64,000 nt of DNA from Gonapodya prolifera JEL478. Lineage: Eukaryota > Monoblepharomycota > Monoblepharidomycetes > Monoblepharidales > Gonapodyaceae. The translations under genes and the position numbers were made by a program. Below, in pieces: positions 9,801-28,210 of this stretch. The stretch covers positions 226,137 to 290,136 of the forward strand of contig KQ965780.1 of assembly GCA_001574975.1 (NCBI GenBank). The letters run 5' to 3'. Under the pieces are notes generated by a model. That model was given only the letters and a program-made list of their open reading frames with translations. It made no database searches and had not been told where the DNA came from. Numbering within the stretch: position 1 is the stretch's first letter; every line of letters begins with the position of its first letter.

Positions 9801-12800
9801 AGGTATCCTTATGCCTCCAGCGATGACGGTATACCCACACGTGATCGATCTGGGGGTCATGGTGGCGGGGCAAGTTTTCGAGCGGACCATCGCGATTCGG
9901 TGGAGGGGCAAGGGGGGCACTGGCGTTGTGGTGGCGGTAGTGGCGCCCGAATTCGCATCCGGGAGGAGAAGTGGTGGTAGGGGTGTGAAAGATGGAAAGT
10001 CTGGGGACAATGTTGTCGCGGAGGTAACCGGATTGGGCGAGGTCATGGTAGAGCCCGGGAAGGCCTTCGTTCAGAATGGTGGTGTGTTGAGCGTGTTGGT
10101 AAGAATTGTGCCGCGGACGAGAGAACTGGTCAGGGTGGAATGTGATGGAGCTTTAGAGAGGCGGATCACGTTCATGGTCGTGGTTCGGAGTGCCGGGGGA
10201 ATGGGAGGAGCCAGACACACCGCACAGGTGCCCTTTTCCGGATCCGTCACTCTTGGCGATGTGATGGTGGCACTGAGCGGTGCGCAGGGGCTTACAAACC
10301 ACATTCTCACCTTCCCCCGCACGAATGTGTCCTCCACTCGTGATGCGCGCTTCTCGCTGCACAATCTTGCCGCCCTGGGCCAAAGGGCAGAGATAGCGGT
10401 GAAGGGTGGCACTACCGCCGCGTTTTCTTTGGAGGGACTGGATAATGGCGGTGGGTTGTGGCTTGGACCAGGTGAGAGGAAGGAAGTTGGCGTGATTTTC
10501 GCGCCCAAGATCAAAGGAGAGGCTAGGACAATCGTGAGGGTACGTCCAGGCTTAGGTGGAGAAGGAGGTCAGTTGCAGCTTGTGGGGATAGGGACAGTTC
10601 CTGGCGCGACTTTTGTGGAAGATTTGGTGGAATTTGCCGGCACCGCGGCGGGTGGCAAAAGAACGGTTATGGTGCGGATGAGGGCATTGGGTATTGGAGG
10701 TGCATCAGCCGATAGGGAGAGAGGCCCCCCAGAGTTGGTGCTGGATCCCGATGACCCGGAGGAGTTCGTTCGGCTCGCAAACGAGAAAGGGTGGACTTTC
10801 GAATTCGGGACACCTCTCTGCTGTGGGGTGATGGTGAGAGACGCAAATGGTGAAGGAGAGTATGTGGAGCTTGATTCCGCAAAGGAGATTGGCAAAGACA
10901 CTGTGGAGGGAGAAGAGGGAGGGTTGCTCCGAGCGCCGAAAGTCACTGTGATTTCAGGAGAGCTAGTATCAATAGTCCCACGCAAAGGTTTCATTCGGGC
11001 TGGCCAAGAGCGCGTCGTTGAGGCGGTGTTTTCACCAACATTTGATCCGGTCACGAAATCGTATGGAGGACTCTTGTTCCAGGGACTCGAACATCTAGGA
11101 CTATTTGGTCCGCCTGTGCTAGCACAGGCACTGTCGTCGCAGGGAATAGAGAGTGGTGTGTCAGGCGAGCCAAATTCCGCAGAGACCAGTGTCCTCCCTT
11201 TAGAGAGTCCCGCGGTTGCGAAGTTGAAATTGAACGCGACTGGCAAATCGAGTGCTGAGCTTCGTGGTTCTGGTCAGCTGAAACTGCCAACTGGAAGAAA
11301 AGGTGACACAAAGCTATCGCAAGCACAACTGGATGCGAGCAAGCAGGCTCTGGCAGAAAAGACAGCAGCCGATGTAGCGATGGAAGAAGAATTAAAGAAA
11401 CGCCAGCAAGAGAGAGATGCCAAAGAAGCTCTCAGGTCAATGAAAGAGATAGCCTTGGACTTGAAGGTGCCATGTTTGGTGAGAAAATGGTCGCCCACCC
11501 ACGACAGCTCAAGGGAAACGGACTTTGTGGCAGCGGAAGAGACGATGTATTTACACGTGATTGCTCCCATACTGCGACCCGCTGTGCAAATCGTTGAGCC
11601 CATTTCTTCATCTCTGGAATTCTTACCTATCCCTGCGGGACAGACTATCACGAAGAAGCTCATTATCCGGAACTTGATGGACCAACCACTGACACTCAGT
11701 CTTGTGGACGTGTCGCAACCACGAACATTTCGTATTCTCAAAGATTGCGTCAATGTGCCTGCCATGCAGGAAGGAGCCCTGGACGTTCAGTTTTGTCCAG
11801 AGACCCCTCATAGGTTCAGAGCGACAGCTGTGCTCACTGATGGGGCCTTCACGAATGCCCCGATTACGTTCAGGGGTCGAGGCTTCATTCCCAAGGTTTC
11901 CATCACGCCGACAACTGATATTTTGGACTTTGGTACAGTTCTCCTTACGGATGGCCCTGTGCAACGGTCTTTTTTGTCGGTCGCAAACGAATGTGACTTT
12001 ATTGTGTCGTTTAAAGCGACATTCGAAAATGTGGAGAGTGAGGCGGCAGTACCCAAAGTATTCACGTGCGAGGCTGGGGAAGGCATTGCGGCACCAGCGT
12101 CCAAAGCGTCGGTGAATCTGATTTTCGAAGTAAGTTCGGAAGTTCGTGTTTGAGTTGTCCTCAGTTGCTGATCACGAGCTCTATGTACAGCCAATGGCCG
12201 AAGGAGTTGTGTCTTCGGATCGCCTCAACGTCAACGTTTTCGGGATCAAAGAAGAATTCTCGTGGAAGGTTCACGGCCGCTCTACGGCCACTTCCCTGCA
12301 TCTTACTGGAATGGATTTCTTGACGAGCGACAATGATATGAACTCGACAGCAAGAAATTGGCGCAGGGAACTAGCGGACCTTGTCAACAGGATCGGCGGA
12401 AATCGTCCATCTTCCGCTTCCAAGAGTAAAGGAGGTGATCAACCACTTGAACTTGTGGATGCTCAACGGATCACTCTGGCCGACATCCAAAACTTCCCAG
12501 CCGATGTTGATTTCGGTAATGTTAAAATTCCGTTGTTCAGGTTGCTCAAATCGTACGAACGGATCCAATTCGCGTCTGTAACAATGAAATGGATCAAGGC
12601 AGAAGATGTGTGCATTTCCGACGGAAAGTGTTGGAAGCTGGAAATGAAAGATTTGTTAGTAGTCAATTCCAAGTCAAACCCTCCGTCAGCCATGCAAGTT
12701 GCAGGTGGTACAGGCTCACAATCAAAAGGGGTACCACCTAGTAAGCCTGCAAAAGCTGGGCAGAGCTTCCCCGGTGATTTCATCATCGAACGGTTCAAAG

Positions 12801-13333
12801 GCAAGATTGAAAAAGGAGCCAATAATCGATGGGAGGCGATTGCACTCGAGCCAACGCCAGATTCATCCGACATATCTACTCAGGGCGGTGGTTTTACTTT
12901 CAGGATTGACGAAATGAAAGGCATGGTAGAATATGGCGGTACAAAACGTCTATCCCTTAGTGTCGTCAATGAAGTCTCCAACGGGGGTACACTGCCAGCT
13001 CCTTCCTCGGCAGGCGTCAAGCGATCTTCAAGCTCTGTCAATTCAGGATCGAAAAAGGTGGCTCAAGGTGGTGGTGATATCACTGCATCGTCCAACGGTG
13101 TGAATGCGATCGGCTCAGACATAAGGACCATTCACTGGTCTTCATCATCCACTCCCATTGAAGCGTGCTTTCGTATCACTCTGCGAGGCGGTTTGAACGT
13201 TCTTGAGGGCAAAGGTGCAACTAGAAAGGTTGCTCCTGAATCTTGTCCTGAACTATATGAGCGAGCCAGCAACCTCGCCAATGAAGACCATTCCCTGAGG
13301 ATTTTGTTTTTAAAGGTCGTCGCAGAGGTGTGA
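6827..13333 (+). CDS. Giant ASH-domain cilia/flagella-associated protein (CFAP74/HYDIN class)
   Basis: Four exons join in phase: 6827-7444, 7519-7686, 7759-12129 and 12191-13333, giving about 2,100 residues. The N-terminus is acidic and Ser-rich, then helical and coiled-coil (about 265-330), then a basic Arg/Glu-rich stretch (about 350-480). From about residue 750 onward there are repeated immunoglobulin-like beta modules of the ASPM-SPD2-Hydin type: GILMPPAMTVYPHVIDLGVM, SSLEFLPIPAGQTITKKL and TTDILDFGTVLLTDGPVQRS, each with the typical LDFG-like motif followed by NxxxxP-type strands. Known ASH proteins of this size (HYDIN, CFAP47, CFAP65, CFAP74) sit in the axoneme, mostly on the central pair. 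The helical N-terminus followed by ASH modules favours CFAP74, but the subfamily is not proven. It implies that the organism makes motile flagella. Confidence 0.75.
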
Positions 13334-13550
13334 ATTTGCTAATAGTGTGGAAAGACTGTTACATGTAACTGCTGTGGTAAGGAAAATCGAAGCTGCCCTG
13401 CAGCGCAACGCTCCTCCAACGCCTTTCGAAAGAACCCGTTTGTTTCCGAGTTGGATCTTGCCCTTCAAATTGCCAAGTGCCGATCGTGTCGGCAGCGTAC
13501 GGTCGTCCCGACCCGATCGTAACGGCTACTACTCATAGTGCCGTGCAGTG

Positions 13551-14664
13551 ATGGAGGTGGTGTCAGCGGTCGTAACTGGAATCGTTCAGACAAGTAAGTA
13601 AGAGCATAGTTGCTATGACCCAGGTTTCGCGAACTAAAAATGAGCCTTGGGCGCAACTTATCAGTTGGGGCAGTGTTAAGCGCAGCTCTGGCAGTGGTTT
13701 ACCGTATTGCCACGACCTACGCCTGGATGGCCTCCTTCGCAGGACCCGTGCTTCTCTTTTTGATTCGAATTGTTGCATGGATCATACACATTGTCCTTCT
13801 TTCACTTCTTTACTGGTTGACTACACTTTATTGGATTGTGCGGGCTGGCATTGCATGGTTCAATACTGGAATTCTACGGTCGGACTGTTCGAAATGTGTG
13901 CTTCTCATTGAAGTTGTGGCGTACGTTGCTATCACAACGTTGTCAGTGCGAGTCGCGTGGGAGTGTGAGTTATCAAGTTATCTGCTCTCCCGTGGAGACG
14001 CTGTGAGCTGAAAATCGCAAAATGTCAGTTCTTCGAAGCTTAAGCTCCCGAGCCATGAATACCCGGAATCTGGATGGTCGTTTCGATGAACCTCTACCGC
14101 CCGTGGACTTGGGAATAGAAGATGAGGAGGTTCTACCAGACGCCTGGTCCTCAGTACCACAACAATCTACTGCGGAGCCTTCCGTCTATGTTCCAAATGA
14201 CCTGGCCTACGCTGTCGCCGACATTGCCGACTGTACTCCATCAACTGCTCGCGCTGTCCTTTCGAAAATGTACGCGGACAATGGCACATATCTACTCACC
14301 GGTCCTGTCGATGTGATTCTTGCCGCAGCGGCGGCCGAATTGTCATCTCAATGTGGGAAGGACTCGACGAGCGAGGCACAAAAGGGAGAAACTTGCGTGG
14401 GTACATATACTGCGAATCAGCCACTCAGGCAATTCACACTCCGCTTTCAATCTCAGATAATCTGCTGGGATCGATCACGAACCGCAGTTTTTGCACCATG
14501 GTGAGCTTGGCACATTGAACTACACTTTCGAAATTTCCAAAATACCAACTATTTTCCGGAATAGTGGCCATCATGCTGCTTGTGTGGAATGCAGCAAAGA
14601 GTTGACTCTCTGTCCCGTGTGTCGTACCAAAGTTCGGAGCGTTGTGAGGTATTTCCGCCCGTAA
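13551..14664 (+). CDS. Membrane-anchored RING-finger E3 ubiquitin ligase
   Basis: Five exons join in phase: 13551-13593, 13665-13964, 14029-14396, 14457-14500 and 14565-14664, for 284 residues. Residues 15-75 form two or three hydrophobic segments (FAGPVLLFLIRIVAWIIHIV, LLSLLYWLTTLYWIV), so the protein is membrane-bound. A short acidic linker and a helical region (LAYAVADIADCTPSTARAVL) resembling a small UBA/CUE-like helix bundle follow. The C-terminus is a complete C3HC4 RING: CIIC, APCGHHAACVEC, LCPVCR, then VRSVVRYF to the stop. A RING at the extreme C-terminus after membrane helices is the layout of RNF26-like and MUL1-like ligases of the ER or mitochondria. The compartment and substrate cannot be read from the sequence. 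Confidence 0.75.
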
Positions 14665-14945
14665 GAATGTGAATTACGGTTGTACAAACAGGACGAAACT
14701 GCTTTTCACATTTGCATGTCATGCTATTGTTTTTTTTTTTCACTTATGAACTACATACATCACCCCCCGTGTATTTCCTGTAAATAGAGGCGATGGGAGA
14801 GGAAAGAAGGTGCCTGTAAAGAACGTTAAACATAACCGGGCACAGACGCCCTAGAATTTGTTCACCGACTGGCTTGTCAGCTTAGTCAGCGCTCCTGTCT
14901 GAAACTGTCCAAAACAAGAAGGAGCATCGCGAAGCGAAAGTCATC

Positions 14946-21544
<6,599 letters not shown>

Positions 21545-21704
21545 AATTAGAACGGCGAAGTTCGTCAATATTATATAACGTCGCCTGCGTAAACATGGAA
21601 CGCCAGAAAAGAGTGCCAAGCCGGTTACCGGTAAAAGGCGAGTTGAACCGAGCAAGGCATTGAGCCTTCGACTTCAAAAGGCCCCCTCTGCCTCTCTTTC
21701 GCAG

Positions 21705-23525
21705 ATGCATTTGACGGACATTCTCTCGGATTTTGGGGTGACTCCGTTTCTGCTCGCGCTTGTGCTCGCACTGGTGCTGCTCTCCCAACCTCGTGCCAAA
21801 CCACTTTCGGCGATCCCCACAAGTCGCCTCGTGGAATGGCTCCCCTTCTACCGAATGGCCATCATAGCCACAGGACAGTCTCATTTGTTTGAGCTGTCGC
21901 TGCATAAACGATTCGGCAGTGTCGTCAGGTATGGTCGTCCCTGCAGGTTCTGTCCCCCCCTGCTCTTCTATGGCATTCTGATTACAGACTCAATGACACT
22001 GCGATATCAGTGGCAGACCCGGATATTGCCTACAAGTTCCTTCGCATCGACGACATAAAAAAATCGAGGTTCTACGAGCGCCTGAGACGAAACAACGATC
22101 CCCCCAACCTCGTCACGCATCGGGACCCCGTGGAACACAAGGCCATGCGGCACCTCGTCTCCCCGGCGTTTTCGATCCGCTACCTCGCCGGTCTTGAACC
22201 GCTCATGGGCGAACTGATCGAGGAGCTGGAAAAGTCTCTTGGGAGCTCCCCTCGAGTGGACATGGGCCGGGTGTACCACCTGTTTGCGATGGATTTCATC
22301 TCGAAAGCGGCGTTTGGGCAGTCCCTGCACGCGGTCGTCAATGGGACGCACCCGTTCATAGCGAACCTCAAGTCGGGCCTCCTGTGGGCGGTGGTTGGAT
22401 TGGCCTTTCCTTTCATTCCCACCCACAAATTCCCAGCTGTGAAACGACTGAGGCAGTCCAACGACTCGATCATCGACTCATTCATCTTCGATAGGCGCAA
22501 AATGAACGAAGAGGGAAAAGTGAGTTTTTCCACGTGCATACTCAAAGTTTGTTCTCACTCGCATGCTCATCTGCGTATCAGCGGAGGGATGACATTCTGC
22601 AAGTGCTCATGGACCAGAATTTGGACCACCTACCGCTCCGAACAAACCTGCGCGTGTTCTTCACGGCAGGGTCAGAGACAACCGCCAACACCTTAACATG
22701 GGCGACATACATGCTCCTCAGGAACCCACAGACGCTCGAGCGACTTCGGCAGGAGCTGGACTCGGCGTTCCCCGACGGGCTCCGCGTCGTGTTACCCGTG
22801 TCAGCGCTCAAAACCCTCCCGTACCTCAACGCTGTCATCAAAGAGACGCTTCGACTTCGCCCAGTGGCCGCCACCGTAAGCCGCGAAATCGAAGAGGACA
22901 CGACCATAACTGGACACCGCGTGGACGGAACGCCGGTTGTGTATCACGTTCCGGGCGGGACGCATGTGGATGTGTCGATCTGCGCGCTTCAACGAAATCC
23001 ACAGAGTGGGTTGTCTTTTCTCTGACTTGTGGTTTGCGCAGGACAGCCGTGAATTGACAGCGTCATTTGTGTTTCGTTTCCCGGACAGTTTGGATCCGCC
23101 CTGACGACTTCTGGCCAGAACGGTGGCTCGCCGAGATCAGCGGCGACGAGGAAGCGTGGGGTGTTGGGAGCGAGGGCAAGGGTGACGAAAAGCACTCTGA
23201 GAGATTCGTTTACGGGACCCCCAAGGTTGTCTGCAGGGAAGCGTATATACCGTTTTCGATGGGTTCAAGGGACTGTATTGGGAGGAACTTGGCGTGGAAT
23301 GGTACGTTGCCCATCGCGGTTCTCGAGCTTGCACGGTATGAGACTGACGATGTGTCCTCGGTGTCGTCACACACAGAACTGCGAGTGGTTCTTGCCCATG
23401 TCGTGCGACGATATGACATCACAGCGGAGTTTGACACGTCACTCGATCTGCAGGGGAAAGAATACGTGACGGTGGGGTTAGGCTCGAAAACGGGGCTTCC
23501 CGTGAAGCTTCACAGGCGTCAGTGA
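21705..23525 (+). CDS. Cytochrome P450 monooxygenase
   Basis: The start is ATG 21705; an upstream in-frame TTG is not needed. Residues 10-27 (FLLALVLALVLLSQ) form an N-terminal ER anchor. The I-helix oxygen-binding motif is FFTAGSETT, the K-helix ExxR is ETLR, the PERF region is DFWPERW, and the haem loop FSMGSRDCIGRNLAW supplies the Cys thiolate ligand. Introns lie near 21929-21990, 22519-22583 and about 23004-23088, all GT-AG and in phase. It is a microsomal class II enzyme needing an NADPH-P450 reductase. The substrate is unknown. Sitting between two drug-type transporters suggests detoxification, but co-regulation is not shown. Confidence 0.9.
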
Positions 23526-23564
23526 TTATGTTCTATGTTCATTGAATTGAATGTACAAAATACG

Positions 23565-24073
23565 TCACTTTTTTATCGAGAAATCTTCGTATTGGAGCGC
23601 TTCTATGTCCGTCTCGTTCGAAAACTCTACTCGGTCAATTCGGGATTGTGGTGAGCCACGAGTTCGGAGCCAAATCTTCCTGCTCAGAGCATTGAGGCGA
23701 AATATATCGTCGCATCGCAACCATCATCGTGCTTACATGGTCTCGACCTGTTGGCGGAGAAGTGGTTTCCACCGGCGTTTCCCAAGAAAGCGCAGACATG
23801 GAGACATCCACTCACTTTCTTTCGTTCTCCCTCCATCACCCCCTGTACCGTTCCCCTGTCCGTGTTCTTCACCCATCCAACCAGTCCAAGCTCGATCGCC
23901 CGCCGCGATGTGTACTTTCTAAAGAACACGCCCTGCACGACACCCCACACCTCGAATGCTGAGCTGATCGCGGTACAGGCACATGAAGTCAGCGTTGTGG
24001 GATGAGCTCGGAGTTGGATACGGACCTCACTAGAGGTGACGATGCCATGCTTTGGTTGTGTTTGTGCCTTCAT
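23565..24073 (-). CDS. Acylphosphatase
   Basis: Three exons on the minus strand give a protein of about 103 residues, the normal size. Exon 1 starts at ATG 24073 and ends at GTGAGG. Exon 2 carries the signature VWGVVQGVFFRKYTSRRA and LGLVGWVKNTDRGTVQGV, with the phosphate-binding loop and the catalytic Arg (in FFRK) and Asn (in VKNTD). A short exon adds VET, and the last exon gives MKIWLRTRGSPQSRIDRVEF to the stop at 23565, closely matching the C-terminus of animal acylphosphatases. It hydrolyses acyl phosphates such as 1,3-bisphosphoglycerate in the cytosol. It is tail-to-tail with the P450 gene, with 39 bases between stop codons. Confidence 0.9.
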
Positions 24074-24625
24074 TTGTACCGACACGGACCAACCTGGATT
24101 TTCATCGTCAACCTTTGACGCGGCCCCCCCGCACTTAGCTCCAAAGAGCTACTCATGTCCAAAGGTCTGAGTAGCATATGTGCTGTTGGCACTTTGCGAT
24201 GAAACACTCGATTCTGGGCGCGTCCGGAGCACGGCGTTGAATACTCGCAGCTCTCGATTCAAGCGCATTGCTCAAAACTCCGAGTATTACGAGGATACCT
24301 CTTACAGATACATGTTGCGAACCAGGCCCTCATCCACACTAAGGAAGCCCCATGTCAACTACTGTTACTTTTGCGACGCCACAAGAGGAGCGAAACGACA
24401 GCGAGCTAGGGGAGAACCATTTCTTCAGACAATCTCAACCCTGAGCTGTGCTAAGTGGGGGGCGGCGTATCCTAAACCTTTCAGGGGCCGTGGTAATACA
24501 AGTGCAACCGTCCACACCGTCCACCAAGGAAAATCTCTTTGCTCCCACACACATACAAAACCCATTCTTGACACTCCTCCAACACACAGCCTTCCCATTC
24601 GATCGAACTAAGAAATCCTTTTTCC
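24074..24625. other. Intergenic region upstream of the MFS gene
   Basis: About 550 bases lie between divergent genes. A 143-codon open frame on the plus strand (24180-24611) has no recognisable domain and irregular composition, so I do not call it. A CT-rich stretch just before 24626 could be part of the leader of the MFS gene. Confidence 0.35.
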
Positions 24626-27197
24626 ATGAGCAATTTCACGACCGCCGCAGACACAGATCAAGATCTCGAGAAGAAAGCGGTGCTTGTTCTTGATATCAAC
24701 CTGACAGAGTCCGCCAAGCTTGATCTGGAAGAGCAAAAAAATGACCAAAAACTTCCATTCACGACCTTGGTCACGGTGCTGTCTTTGTCACTCATCAGTA
24801 AGCACACGTTTTTTTGCGCCATAAATATAACACAATTCACAGTTCCGTTCTACTTCTTTACTCCCCGATAGTGGTGAGCTTTTTCATGACCATAGCGCAG
24901 TTCCGACCTCCACCCCCTCAATTCCCGTGTGATCAACTGTAGGCAATCGCCACACTGTGCTCGACTCTTGTTGGTGAGTGCACATATTCTTTGTGTGCCG
25001 CCCGTTTGTTCGTCCACCTCTCGTTGTACTTCTCGTGAACAGCCCAAATGCTCCCTACGATCGCTAGAGAACTTGACGGGCAGTCCAATTACGCGTGGGT
25101 CGGAACAGGGTACTTGCTTTCAAGTAAGTAGCACGTTGTCTCAACTTTTTGCACGTGATCTGAACTTTTGCATTTCGCTCCGTGAATTCAATTCAGGCAC
25201 CGCGCTCTCCCCTGCCTGGGGCTCTCTCTCCGACATTGTGAGAACTGAGCTCTCGCTTCCCCACTCTGCTCCTTCCATCTCACTGTGCCTTACCCGTTAC
25301 CTCCCCCTCCAGTTTGGTCTGAAGAATGTCCTCATATTCAACATTGTCGAGCTCATGGTGTTCACTGCCGTCTGCGGCGCCTCTACGTCCATGACCATGC
25401 TTATCGTGGGTAGAATCATGCAGGGTATCGGCGGCGGAGCCCTAATCGCACTGGCCTTTGTCGTCATTGGAGAAGTCAGTAAGTAACTTTGGAGCGTGAT
25501 TCTTCATGATCTCCGAAATAAACCGAGACAAACTATGCACATAGTCCCTCCTTCGGAACTCGGAAAGTACACCGGCATCTTGGGTGCTATTGTCGGATCC
25601 ACAGCCGCCATCGGGGTGAGTTGACGCCTGTTCTTTTCACACAGCCCCGAATCTGAACTCTCAATTCCCTCTCTCATCCACGACCCCCTCACCGTAAAGC
25701 CCCTCATCGGCGGCCTTATTGTCGACAACCTTGGCTGGCGCTGGGGCTTCTACATCGTGCTTCCCTTTGCCGGATTGGCTCTCGTGGGCGCCATATTCGG
25801 CGTCAAGGTCTCGCACCCAAAGGGAACGTTCCGTGAACAAATCTTGCGTGTCGACTACCTCGGCTTCGCTCTCCTCACCGGCGCATGCATCGCCTTGCTC
25901 CTGGCCCTCTCATGGGGCGGCAATACCTACGGATGGGCCAGCGCAGAGGTCATTGGGTGTTTCGTGGTCTCGATTGTTTTGGTCGTGGCGTTTATACGGT
26001 AGGAGGGCCGGTACGCGAGGGAGCCCATCGTGCCGCTGGAGCTCTTCAAGTCGTGGAACTATGTGGTATCAGTCACGTCTCTTTTCTTTGTGGGGTGGGC
26101 CATATATGGGCTCTCGTATTTTATTCCAGTACGTGACTGGTGACGATGTACCTCTGTAACTCCCCGACCATCTTCTAATTCGTCATGCACTTTCTCAAGC
26201 TCTACTTTCAGACTGTCCGCGGAATGAGCGCGACGGACAGTGGGGTCAATAATCTGCCCTTTACGTGAGTGCTTTTCTTGCTCAAGTGCCTTCCCACGAG
26301 CCAACGCAACTTGTCCCAGTGTTTTTATGATTGTGTTTTCATTGGTAGCCGGCATTTTTGTCGCCCATACCGGCCAATACCGGTTCATATCTGCGATTGG
26401 GCTTGCCCTCCTCGCCATTGGCGTTGCGGTATTCTACATCTGGGATACGGGCAGCCCCGCTGTGGTGTATATTGCACCGCAATTGGTCGCCGGGGCGGGG
26501 GCAGGGTTCGTCACAAATGTGGGGCAGATGGTTGCTCAGACGAGCGCGCCCAAAAAGGTGGGTGCGGCGTATGACCCGGCAAGGGGCCCGGTGTTGAGTT
26601 TCAAATTGACAAGTCTTGGTATCGTCTTGCTTCCCTCGCTAGCTTAATGGCCCAGCATCGACAATTGCAAACTTTGGACGACTTGTTGGCGGGTAAGCGT
26701 CATCCTCGCTGGTGCAATGGTGGACGTGCACAATCCAACGTTTCGTTTTTCCTGCTTTTTCGCGCTGCTCATTTCACCAGGGCAATCGGTATCGCCGTGT
26801 TCCAAACCATTTTCTCCAACATTCTCAAGTCCAAGGTTCCGGGTTACTTTACCGCAGTTGCCATCCAGTACCGGCTCAAGCCCGAGCAGCTCGCGGTGAG
26901 TTCAAGTTTACAACTGCATGTATCATGCTCTCACACAACACTCTTCCTGAAACTGTCGTCCCACAGCTCTTCAACTCCTTCCTAAACAACCGCTTCTCGG
27001 CCCAAAGAACAGACATCTCCAGCATACCCTCCGACGCCCTGGCCGCCCTCGGTGGAGCATACAAGCAAGCGACTGTGGACTGGCTTCGCTTGTTGTTTAT
27101 CTCGGGGGCTGCCGTTGTGGCAGTGGGGGCTGGGCTTGCGCTGTTTGTCAGACACGTCCCGTTGAGGAAGACTCTTAAGGATGAGGATGAGTCGTAG
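24626..27197 (+). CDS. DHA2-type (14-helix) MFS drug:H+ antiporter, with an in-frame stop
   Basis: The start is ATG 24626, with a soluble acidic N-terminus of about 50 residues. The helices carry family motifs: LCSTLVAQMLPTIARELDG (helix 1 to loop), WVGTGYLLS, IVGRIMQGIGGGALI, GPLIGG-like PLIGGLIVDNLGWRWGFYIV (motif C region), then 14-helix features, SAPKK and NGPASTIANFGRLVGG, and the stop at 27195-27197. At least eight short introns join in phase. At 26000-26002 a TAG interrupts the frame between VAFIR and EGRYAREPIVPLE, and no GT-AG intron of plausible length removes it. The frame on both sides is otherwise well conserved. Either the allele is a recent pseudogene, the base call is wrong, or the stop is read through. 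Confidence 0.75.
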
Positions 27198-27230
27198 GTG
27201 GGACAGGTGTAGGGCAAATAGGGGAGGCAG

Positions 27231-27245
27231 GGGGGGGGGGGGGGG
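27231..27245. repeat. Homopolymer run of 15 G
   Basis: An uninterrupted run of 15 G lies 33 bases after the stop of the MFS gene. It could fold as a G-quadruplex and is also a likely site of sequencing error. Confidence 0.8.
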
Positions 27246-27510
27246 ACGGCTCTGATAGCCTGCTAAGCATTGTAGCAACCGAGGAATTAAATATTTTTTT
27301 CTATCAACTAACACAATCCCACATCTCCCACAATTCAACGCCTGAATGCGCCTGAATGCGCCTGAAGCACGCCTCTCTCCCAAAGCGCCCGCTCTGCCCA
27401 CTCTTTCCCGTGCACCAAGGCTATACCAAAAAAATGCTGGTACTTTTCGCGTGTAGATCCGACAACTTCCGAGTCGCTCACGCTCTCTAATGCAAAAGAA
27501 ACGTTTTATT

Positions 27511-27951
27511 TTACATTTGACAAGATAACTGGCACGGCCGGAGCCTCCGTTGATAACCTGCCGGCAGAACTTGTTTGCCGTTCCAACACTTCTGCACACT
27601 CCGAACACGTGGGAGCACGGACACGCCGGAACTCTCGCTTGACTCCCGGCGCCCCTGTGCCCGCCGCTCGGTGACCACCGATGACGCCAGACCCGGCCCA
27701 CGCGGCTTTGCAAGCTGCATCTGGTGGAGTTGCCGTGTCGTTAAGCCGACCGGTGCGCCTCTGGACCCGGCAATAGAGGAGACGGCCGGTGGCTCCGCCT
27801 GCGTGATAGAGCGGCTTAAGTGGTGGGGCATGGAGTACATGGCAACAGCGTCCTCGGCGCGTACTCTGGAAACATCTGTGCAACGCAGATGGCTAATATT
27901 TGCCGCGCAGACTAGCATACAATCTTTCTGTACCAGCGCTTGGAAATCCAT
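27511..27951 (-). CDS. Hypothetical 146-residue ORF
   Basis: This single open frame on the minus strand starts MDFQALVQKDCMLVCAANIS and has Arg/Ser-rich composition toward the end. There is no domain, signal peptide or membrane segment. The plus strand is also open over much of the same interval (27575-27970), so this could be chance. It lies in the poorly coding stretch between 27.2 and 29.1 kb. Confidence 0.2.
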   Translation of the reverse strand: MDFQALVQKDCMLVCAANISHLRCTDVSRVRAEDAVAMYSMPHHLSRSITQAEPPAVSSIAGSRGAPVGLTTRQLHQMQLAKPRGPGLASSVVTERRAQGRRESSESSGVSVLPRVRSVQKCWNGKQVLPAGYQRRLRPCQLSCQM

Positions 27952-28210
27952 TGCTTCACTCCAATCTTGACCGTCCGCTTCTGTCCATCGAAATCATCTT
28001 ATGAGCTGGCTGGAAGACTGGGAGAGAGGGCGAAGACCTTGCGTCCGTCATTTTGTGATTTGCTCTTCGCTCCAGAGTTCAGAAGCGTCTGGCTTGCCGT
28101 CTGGTGGGCGATTCAGAATGGTAGTAAGAACGGAAGAGCGCCCAAAGACGCTGCGGCACCAGCGACAAGGCCACACGCCTCAAAACGACTCTACTGAGGC
28201 ATAACAAACG

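Noticed and set aside
10569-11246. 225-codon minus ORF opposite the ciliary gene
   Set aside because: It is antisense to the well-supported 4.4-kb ASH exon and has no domain.
24180-24611. 143-codon plus ORF upstream of the DHA2 transporter
   Set aside because: No domain, irregular composition, and it ends just before the transporter start; more likely leader or intergenic sequence.
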